Below, in pieces: positions 55,562-64,000 of a stretch of 64,000 bases of DNA. Both the position numbers and the translations under genes were made by a program. The notes under the pieces are model-generated. The model was not told the origin of the DNA and searched no databases. It saw only the letters and a list, made by a program, of their open reading frames with translations. This DNA is from Cytidiella melzeri. Its lineage: Eukaryota; Basidiomycota; Agaricomycetes; Polyporales; Irpicaceae. The DNA is taken from assembly GCA_022592445.1 (NCBI GenBank), contig JABYQR010000033.1, forward strand, positions 1 through 64,000. The letters are read 5' to 3'. Position 1 is the first letter of the stretch; each line of letters begins with the position of its first letter.

Positions 55562-58500
55562 ATGAGTCATCAGGATAGAGGCAGAGGTAGGGGTCGCGGC
55601 GCCCCAGGCCAAGGTAGAGGTGGTGGTGGCGGAGGAGGAGGAGCTGGAGGAGGAGGAGGAGGAGGAGGATTCCGGGGTCGAGGTGCCCCTCCTGGCGCAT
55701 TTGGCGGCGGGCCTCCTGGCGGCCGTGGGGGTGGCCCTCCAGGCGGCCGTGGCGGTGGACCTCCAGGCGGTCGTGGCGGTGGGCCCGCAACCATATTCGG
55801 CGGTGGAGCCCCAGTTGCTCCTGATCAGCGTCTTGCCGATCCCTCTCTCGCTAGTCTCATCAACTCGTTCCGCAGCCTTGAGCTGAACCCTGAAAGTCCT
55901 CTCAGACCGGGATGGGGAACCGTCGGCAGACCTATCACTCTCAGGGCAACCTTTTTCGCGCTGCGCCTCCCCAAGAAAATGCTCATATACGACTACGAGG
56001 TTGGAATTTCTCCGGCTCCGGACAAGGATCTTCGCAGCCCGCGTAAGGCGCGCATTTTCGAACTACTGGAGGGTAGCCCAGAATGCGCGCCTCACATGGG
56101 TTTCATCGCTCATGACAGTAGTCAGAGAGTGGTTTCCTCTCGCAAACTGCCTCAGCCCCTCACTATCAATATCGCATACTTCGAGGCTGGTCAGACTCAG
56201 CCGGCGGCTGGCGGCCTCGCCTTTGTGGTGACTATCAAGTTTTTGCGAGTTCTGGATCTGAGCGAGCTAACGCCGTGAGTATGGAGAGTATCAATGAAAA
56301 CAGCATATTTACGCATTTCATTTACAGGCATTTAGAAGGACGACAGAGGGATTATGACACCGGCCCGTCGATCAGCGCAATGAACCTGATACTGCAGAAG
56401 CATACGAATCAACCAGGCAGCGTCCGCGTAGGCCAGAACAAATATTTCTCCCTCGCGCAACCAAGTTTTTACCTTGGTCTAGGACTTGAAGCTCGTCGGG
56501 GTTACTTCATGTCGGTACGGCCAATGTACAAACAGCTAATGGTCAACGTGAACGTTTGCATGGCAGCATTTTACGCGCCAGGTAACCTAGCGCAGGCTAT
56601 GTTGGCCTTCAATAGGGACAGTGGCGGTATGCCGTCATCCTTCGCTGACCGGCTGAAGGTCGTGTCTACCCACCTTGGCTATCCTAGGAAGCGAGCAATC
56701 TATCGCATCATGAGCACCACTCCTCGCCAAACGAAGTTTTCATGTGACGAACTTGGCGGCACTGTGACTGTAGAGCAGTACTTTCAACGCAGTACGTCTC
56801 AAACTGTTTAAGGGTCTTATTATTGTTAACATCAGCATACAGAGTATAACATCCGGTTGCAGTACCCCAACGAGCTTCCTGTGGTGAATGTCGGAAACAA
56901 GAAAAAGCCGAACTACCTCCCTCCCGAAATCTGCGAGATATTTCCTGGACAAGCTTACCGCGGGGAGCTTCCTCCAGATGCAACCCGCAACATGATACAG
57001 GTCGCCTGTAACCCACCTGCAGACAATGCCAATCACATCGTCAACGAAGGTCTTCCTTTCCTTGGCTTGAAGACAAACACTACTACCCTCGATCAATTCG
57101 GCGTATCTGTCGTCCCCGACATGGCTGTCATCCCCGCCCGCATCCTTCCACCTCCGCAAGTGACGTACGCATCCGGTCGGCCGCCTGGTGTCAAAGATGC
57201 CTCGTGGAACATCCTTAACGTCAAGTTCCATAAGGGAGGTGACATGTCCAACTGGGCTGTTCTGCTAGTTCAGGAAGGACGCAGAGGCGAGTTCTCTGGG
57301 CGTGAGGATCCGAAACTTGCCACGTTCTTGAAGACGTTCATGAAGAAGTGCAGCGATAGCGGCCTCAGAGTTGCCAATAACGCGGTGCCTACGATTATGG
57401 TCACCCAACGACTCCCTCATCCGAACAGCGACCCTGGAAGACGAAACGCAATGACGTCCATCGAGAATCTCTTGAAAGACAAGTTGGACTCGCGCCGAAA
57501 GCCAAGTTTCGTGCTTGTACTCCTCTCTGGCGAGGACAAGTTTATCTACCCTGGCATCAAGCGGTTGTGCGACATGAAACTCGGTCTTCACACCGTCTTC
57601 ATGCTGCTTATGCCCAAGAAAGCCGGAATCGATGACCCGCAGAAGCTCGATCAGTACTTTTCGAACGTATGTCTGAAGGTCAACGCGAAACTGGGCGGGA
57701 TCAACCACCTTTTGGGAAACGATCGTACGCAGCAGTGGCTGCGGTCGAAAAAGACGATGCTTGTCGGGATTGACGTTACCCACCCCTCCCCTACGAGTCT
57801 CAAGGGAACTCCCTCGATTGTTGCTGTCGTCGCCAGCGTCGATGATCAGTTTGCTCAGTACGCGGCCAGCCTCGGGCTTCAGCGCAACAGAATCATCAAC
57901 AAGGACTCGGAGGAGGTATGTGAATGTCTTCCGTATAAACGACGTCTTTTACTGACCTTTTTGGCAGATGGTCCAAGACTTGGTGCAGATGATAGTAGAA
58001 CGCCTCCAATCGTACCAGAAGAAGATGGGTGCGTTGCCTGAACGAATCATAGTGTATCGCGATGGCGTGTCAGAGGTAAGCTCGCTCATGGCTGTCATTC
58101 TGCGAGCTCATTCTGATGGAGCCGTTTTCAAGGGACAATACAACCTGGTACGAGAGAAGGAATTGCCTCGCATCCTGGACGCATTCAAAAGATTCGAGAC
58201 GAAGGCGCGAGGGGGGCCTTACCGCCCTGCGCTCACCATTATTGTCTGTGGCAAACGTCACCACGCCAGATTCCCAGCGACATCCATGGATCATATGGTC
58301 AAGAATGGGAATACAACACCCGGAATCGTCGTCGACAAAGGAATTACAGCGATCTACGACCACGACTTCTACCTTCAGGTATGCAATCCTTCTGTACTCT
58401 TTTCAGCACCGAAAATCATATTCTAACAATACGTACACGTCACAGGCACACAATGGGCTGAAGGGTACTGTCCGGCCTACACACTACACTATCGTCTACG

Positions 58501-58790
58501 ATGAAATCCGCCTCGACGCCGACATTGCACAGGGGCTCACCCATAACCTTTGCTATTTGTACGCCAGGGCTACGAAAGGCGTCAGCCTCGTCCCGCCCGC
58601 GTACTACGCCGACATTGCTTGCGAGAGGGCGAGGCTGTATCTCAACACGCTAATGGACGCCGGGGACGCGCGGTCCGTTGCCTCTCGCGGGAGTGGCGAG
58701 GTGGATCGGCAGAGAGTGTACGATCGCGCGATTCAGGATTGGGGAAATGGTGTGCACCAGGATTTGAAGGAGAGCATGTTCTATATTTGA
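55562..58790 (+). CDS. Argonaute (Ago-like RNA silencing protein)
   Basis: Binds small RNAs and silences matching transcripts. The N terminus is a disordered RGG/Gly-Pro region with three GGPPGGRGG repeats. It is followed by the N domain (PLRPGWGTVGRPITLRATFF), linker 1, PAZ (around FYAPGNLAQAMLAF to KYNIRLQYPNELPVVNVG, LPPEICEIFPGQAYRG), MID (KPSFVLVLLSGEDKFIYPGI, HTVFMLLMPKK) and PIWI. Slicer residues are visible: the first Asp in VGIDVTHPSP (about 57770), the second in IVYRDGVSEGQ (about 58060) and the His in LTHNLCYLYARAT (about 58540). The last residues are ESMFYI. Introns fit at 56275-56327, about 56790-56842, 57916-57967, 58077-58133 and 58379-58445. The protein is about 970 residues and intact, so probably active in RNAi. 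Confidence 0.96.
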
Positions 58791-59573
58791 GTCATATGTC
58801 TTCACAATCGTTTCAGCTACCATGATTTGTTTCTCTTTCTTTTTCGTTCGGGTGGAGGTTGCTCGCCAGTAAGTCGAGCCTTTCGGTGCATTTTCCCTAT
58901 TCGAGTAGTCGGGTTGTACACTATATTATACCGAGCTATCGCAAGACGAGTGGTATGCGTAGTGTCAGGCCAGGGTATAGCACACTTTATGATCATTCAA
59001 GTCACAAGACCAACATACATAGACAGAAAATCAGTTCATAACCGCCACCATACATTGCCCCAAGATGAAGTAGAAGAGAAATACAAATTACGATACGCAC
59101 ATAGTAGACAATTCCGGTTATACATGTCTCGTTTCTCGTGCATTCAGAGCATAAGAGTGGTGAATCTGAAGCGTTACATAGGGATGAGCATCGTGGGGTA
59201 TATATATGTACGGGGACGCAAGGAGGGATGGTGTTAATTGGTTCGGAGGGCTTGATAGGGAAATCGTTGGATCCATGCACACACACATCAAAAAACAGAA
59301 AAGAATGAATCAGAATACATGGTAGGTCGTCAAAAGGGCGGTCGTAAAGTGCTTCATGGAGGTTGGGACACGGAGAAAGCGCGAGACAGTTCATCGATGA
59401 AGAAAAGGAGGACACGCAGTGTGCAACTATTCACGCGAACTTTCGATCGTGGTCGAACTCGCGTGTGAGAGAAAAGGACAAGACGATAGAGGGCATGTGC
59501 GAGCGAAAGGAATATGCCATGTCATATCGCGAGGATGAAGAACCGAGGCGCCTACTGAATCCAAAGAAATCAC
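58791..59573. other. Convergent 3' region
   Basis: Gene-free; it holds the 3' ends of the Argonaute and TLC-domain genes. Confidence 0.5.
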
Positions 59574-60991
59574 TCAGTCGGAGACCAGAACAGGCTCTAT
59601 GACTTCTGCGGCCGGAACGAGAGGGAGCACTACCACCGAGGCGCCGTACTCTGGCAAACTCCTTCTGAGCCTACCTACGACACGCCGCCGTATTGACTTC
59701 CATCTGGGCGCATTCGCGTTGGCAGCGGCGATCTCGCTCGGCAGATGGTGGCTGGTCAGATTCAAAGCTGCGGCAGGTATCGAAGGGTGAAGAGGTTGTG
59801 CGTCGGCACTAGCTGACTCGTCAAGCGCATCGTGCAGTATTCGGAGCACTTGCTGTCTAGACCGACGGAGGAGAGTTGCTGTGCGCTTGGACGAACGTGC
59901 AAGGAGATATGCGGGAATGTCCCTAACGCGAGTGGGCTCCATTAGTGGTGTGGCGACGGACGAGGCAGCAGAGGCAGCCGATTGGGCGAGCTTAGCCCTG
60001 GTCTGCTTGCGCCTGCGTAGAATGCCTCGTACACAATCCTTCATCCACATTGCATGCATGGGGAAGATCATAGTGAGGAATACTGTGGGCGCCCAGGATC
60101 CGCCAGCAGGGGAGAGGGCTTGCAGAGTGCAGGTAATGGTGATGTAGATGTGCAGGCAGATGCGAGTGGCAAAGAAGACGGCGGCGAACAGGTAGTCGTT
60201 GCGAAAGTTCTTGTTGAGAGAACCCATGGCGAGGATGAAGGTAGGCAGTTCGAGGATACAGCACATGTTGAAGAAGGAAGAGAACGAGTGCGGGATGACG
60301 ACGAAGGTGATGAGGGTTATGTAGACCAGGTGGTGGCTAGACAGTGCGTACGATATCAGCCAACAGTTCCTCAGAGTCGTGAATCGTAAAAGACGAGTAG
60401 CATTCTAAGCCAGACTCGGAGCCCGAGCAAAGTCATATGTCGAGTTTTGCTCATCCACGTTTCACCAACGAGGCAGAACAATTTTGATAGAAGGGCAAGA
60501 CGACACTCACATCCAGCCAGTAAGAAGGTTGATAGACGACCGATAATGCATTGAGCCGATCATCAAGTCGCTATAGATCGCATGAGTTGTTTGCTATGCT
60601 AAGTGTTGTTACACTATGACTCACCAGAGCAAATAGGCAATGAAGAAGCAGCTGCTCTTGTCCGCCCAGTGTCCTCCGTCGACTATTTGGCCCGCTGCGA
60701 GCCAGGACCAGATGTACGGCACACTACAGGAGGTCATGACAGCACTGGAATGTTGATGAGAGGACGTGAAGGGGGGCGACTTTCTATAGGAGCGCACCTC
60801 GAGACTGCAGTGAGAACCCAGCTTCTCTCGCGCTCTGTCTGGAACTTGCCCTTCAAACCGAGGTAGTACTCTACGCCGTAGTAGATGGCGACGAGCGAGA
60901 CGAGCGCGTTTGCGGTGAAGAGCAAGAGCTCGTCATTGAAGCTGGACCTCATCGCAGTGATGAACTGGGAGGCCACGACCGACACAGGCAT
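59574..60991 (-). CDS. TLC-domain multi-pass membrane protein
   Basis: Opens MPVSVVASQFITAMRSSFND, then helices ELLLFTANALVSLVAIYYGV and YYLGLKGKFQTERERSWVL. Exons continue with TSCSVPYIWSWLAAG, SCFFIAYLLCN, LLTGW and HHLVYITLITFVVIPHSFSS. They close with the segment CCILELPTFILAMGSLN, FRNDYLFAAVFFATRICLHIY and WAPTVFLTMIFPMHAMWMKD. The E-x-P/T-F...N arrangement and Arg in the next helix resemble TLC (TRAM-LAG1-CLN8) proteins of the TMEM56/TLCD4 type, lipid-related ER membrane proteins. The cytosolic tail is basic (ILRRRKQTRAKLAQS) and Ala-rich. The family call comes from layout and pattern, so it is moderate. Confidence 0.65.
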
Positions 60992-62165
60992 CTCGAGAGG
61001 AAGACGAAGGAGGAGGATGGGAGTCGAGGGTCAAGAGACTGAAGACGGCAGCCACTTTGGTGTGTCGGGAATCAAGGCGTCTTGTGTGGCAGAGGCTGCT
61101 AGTGGATGTTCCCGTCGGTAAAAGATAACGAGAAGACTCTTGATTGAGTATGGCACGTTCAGCCACGGGAAGCCAGACATATGCTGTGCTTCCAACACAA
61201 ACCCGTTCGTCGATCTTGCTCGTGCACACAGCGACGAATGAGATTCGTAAACGTGGTCATACTGACAGATAGTAGTAGATAATGCAGTACTGAGCTATGT
61301 TTGTCGTGGTCAATGGCCAGTAATCCAGTGGATCCCGTATCATGGTTCAGAGGCACCTGCATATTGCATACTCGCCGACAGCGCGATCAACAGCCTCGAG
61401 AGAAAAGACGATGGCGGCAGTCAGCAATGGGTCGCCCTTGGGGTTGACGAGAATTGTACGGCTGTAATAGCTGCCCAAGGCACGTTGGCCGGTAAATTTG
61501 AGACTAAAGAGCTGTGGACTAAAAAGCCCGGAGTGCGAGGGAACGGAAGCAGTTGAAGCTTGCCTCTGCCTACCTGCCTAATTGGGCAGCTACACGTTCG
61601 TATGCACTGCGCGTCTCTCGCTTGACGCTCCCCCACACGCGACCTGTAACTACGCGTAAGTAGGTACTATTGACGACCATCTTCTTACCTACAACCAGCG
61701 CGAGGCGTATGAGGTGAGCACCGCGGCAGGCGATTCTTTGACACATGCTTGACTTGCTTGTTCCTCTGATCTGCTTCAGCTTTTCCACAACGGACACAAT
61801 TAGGCCGTGGCGAGTAACCGCAGTGTTAGACCCGCTGTTGAACGTGCATGTCTTTGGCCATTATCTGTTATCGCTTACCGACGAGAGGATGCGAGCGCGA
61901 CACGTTCATCACACCGTGGAAGTCGAGTCGTACTCGTTGTATGCGCATTTTGGCAGCCACACACTCAAATCAAGCATAGTCGTACCTGCAAGTTTTAACT
62001 CATATACAACATCAGAACCCCGACCATAGTCTATGCCCCGATTTATTCATCTAAAATCTGTGATACCCCGGAATATATATGCTCCAGGGAGTTGCTTTCC
62101 GAATGTACGCTGGCCTTGACTCTGTCCACGTATTCCTTCCTCGTTGTCCCCTCACTGTAATCACG
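60992..62165. other. Intergenic region
   Basis: No gene I can support between the divergent TLC-domain and BTA1 genes; it contains short frames only (for example minus 61570-61797). Confidence 0.4.
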
Positions 62166-64000
62166 ATGCGTCTCGCATACAAGGCTGCAGCAATTGGCTG
62201 CTTGGGCGCGGTGGGCTACAGAACCTAGTGAGCAGTCCATTTCAATGACAATACTTCAATGTTGACGCATCACACGGCCACAGCAGCTCGAATTATAGCT
62301 CTAGCATACTCAGCACCATCGCCGCTGGTCTCTCCGTCGCTATAGCAGTCTCATGGAAGGGTTTGAGGCCCTATCTTATATTTGCGTGGATGTGTTTCTT
62401 CAGGCCCATCGGGAAGAAGGAAGGGAACCAACAAAACCGTCTCGATAGTGTACGTACCACAGGGCTCCCTTTATGCGTGTAATGTTAGTAATGCTCCTGA
62501 GAATCTCTATTGCTACATTATATGACAGTTCTATCAAGGCCAAGCAGATGGTACATTTACTATCTTCTCTCCCCGTCGCCTTTCTTGCTGATATCACGTT
62601 TGATCCTTAGTGTACGACGCGACCCGACATCGACTCCTGCGCGGCAGACATACCCTCCTTCGGCTCTGCGCCGCCCACCTGCGCCAGATGAAGAAGGCGA
62701 ATCCGCAGAAACCGCTTGTTTGGGTTGACATCGGTGGCGGTACTGGTACGTTCTTTTCGCATTGAATCGTCCTCGCACGTTGCTGGCACTATATGCGGTG
62801 GCTCTGCGTCACTGAAACTCCGAGGAGGCAATAGTGTACAGTGGTGGCTGTTCCTATGGCGCAACCTCTCTTCTCTTTCTCTTGGGGCCGTCCGCCGGTT
62901 TCAGTTTACGAACTTAACTGACTGTATGTTTTGCGCAGGTTTCAATATTGAGGAAATGGACAAGTATTTTCCCATACGCGAGTTTGATACAGTTTATATT
63001 ATCGATTTATGTGAACCGTAAGTGTCCTGTCTTGTTGCATTACTCCTTACCGGACAGTTATGGTTAATGTAGACTGCTGGATGTCGCCCGCCGCCGTTTT
63101 GCGGCTCGTGGATGGAAAAATGTCCATGTGCTATGCCAGGACGCTACCTTTTTTTCTTTGCCACAGTGGGAGCAGGGTATCTCTGCTCGAGGTGCAGTCA
63201 GGTCAGTAAAAAACAATCCTGTATTGCACCTTTATGACCGGCTGAAGCTCACTTTCATATTAACAGCTTGTTCACGCTGAGCTACTCCCTGTCGATGATC
63301 CCCTCCTACTTTGCATTGCTCGACCGGATTGATGAGCTGTACGTCCACCTTATCACTCTCCACCCTCTTATTTTAAGTTTGAAATCGGCTGCAGGTTAGA
63401 CCCGGCTGGTTTGCTCGGTGTTGCAGATTTTTATACGTCTTCGCGGGCGAGCACCCCGCTGGAGCTGGCGATCGGAAACGGATATGAACGCCGCACTGGG
63501 TTTTTCAGTCGCTGGTTCTGGCAAATATGGTACGTACAAATCTACTTTGTCATTGGTTGATCAGTAATTCACGACTGCTTCAGGTTCGATCTCGACCATG
63601 TCTCGCTGTCGTCTGCGAGAAGAGAATACCTGGAGTATCGCTTTGGAACGTAAGTCGGGAGCAACCTTGAGTCTTGATGAGTTGTCATTGATTGTTTATA
63701 GGATCAAGTAAGGAATTGTATAAGCAGCTTTTCTCATCCCGCATACTGATTCATAATCTTGCAAAGATCCTACAACGGTCGCAACCACATGGTTTCCCGA
63801 CTTATTCAGATGTCCGTGCATTCTCTTCCTTCCCTCACTCAGATTCTATATACTCACTACAATCAGTCCATACTACGTCTTCCTCGGCTGCTCCCGTTCT
63901 CGTTCAACTACAAGTGCCTTCAAAGCGTTCGAGATCGAGTCTGGAAACACCGCTGGCTCAGGCCACATCTCACCCTCCCATTCACCTTCCATCGTCGCCA
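62166..64000 (+). CDS. BTA1: Betaine lipid (DGTS) synthase, 5' part; runs off the window
   Basis: Bta1 makes diacylglyceryl-trimethylhomoserine, a phosphorus-free membrane lipid. Exon 1 (62166-62227, MRLAYKAAAIGCLGAVGYRT) joins 62284-62449 to give a membrane segment AAGLSVAIAVSWKG, LRPYLIFAWMCFFRP. The SAM-methyltransferase half follows: FYQGQADVYDATRHRLLRG, LLRLCAAHLRQMKKAN, the SAM-binding loop VWVDIGGGTGFNIEEMDKYF, VYIIDLCEPLLDVARRRF, VHVLCQDATFFSLP and LFTLSYSLSMIPSYF. Short introns separate all of these. The aminocarboxypropyl-transferase half expected for a bifunctional Bta1 would lie beyond 64000. The last visible part is EIESGNTAGSGHISP. Confidence 0.9.

Noticed and set aside
55570..55794. 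Proline-rich minus-strand frame opposite the Argonaute start
   Set aside because: It is the mirror of the Gly-rich RGG coding region.
1..64000. CRISPR arrays, operons, ribosome binding sites, prophage or plasmid features
   Set aside because: None seen; the window is eukaryotic nuclear sequence with spliced genes.

Overview
This window is nuclear DNA of a filamentous fungus, most likely a mushroom-forming basidiomycete (Agaricomycetes). The basis is intron-dense genes with 45-70 base introns (GTRNGT donors, CTNAC-like branch sites), close gene spacing, the set of eukaryotic housekeeping genes, and mushroom-style LINE, copia and pogo/Tigger transposons. No species can be named from sequence alone.

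Layout. 1-5.6 kb is transposon debris: a decayed LINE (566-4964) cut by one solo LTR (1-565), with a second solo LTR behind it (5094-5631). 6.0-9.8 kb holds an unrecognised membrane-anchored small gene and MTO1, the mitochondrial tRNA wobble-uridine modification enzyme. 11.08-23.03 kb is one nested transposon. A pogo/Tigger-like DNA element with near-identical 26-base terminal inverted repeats and TA target duplications carries a broken transposase and a second, unknown broken gene. A solo LTR has inserted into the transposase. A complete copia-type LTR retrotransposon has inserted near the right end, and its reverse transcriptase is itself split by a 657-base MITE.

23.9-50.5 kb is a gene-dense host region: a small secreted protein, a copper amine oxidase, a tiny membrane protein, a rhodanese-domain protein of bacterial look, RNA polymerase III subunit RPC34, LTO1, a WHI2-like BTB protein, a MED25-like Mediator subunit, DPH3, a DHTKD1-type 2-oxoadipate dehydrogenase E1 and an APC-family amino acid permease. 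51.3-52.9 kb is a purine/pyrimidine-skewed tandem repeat. Read on the minus strand, it contains evenly built 24-base micro-exons that splice into an open 92-codon frame; this is the most unusual structure in the window. 53.6-64 kb carries PRP46, an Argonaute, a TLC-domain membrane protein and the start of BTA1 (betaine-lipid synthase).

How the genes fit together. Most are unrelated single-copy housekeeping genes. Shared themes are mitochondrial metabolism (MTO1, 2-oxoadipate dehydrogenase), iron-sulphur or translation support (LTO1, DPH3, RPC34), nitrogen use (amine oxidase, permease) and RNA processing (PRP46 and Argonaute, divergently arranged). The nearby transposons show many C-to-T type stop mutations, so silencing or methylation decay has acted here. 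Exon joins are my own reading of splice signals without transcript data; boundaries are approximate unless stated.
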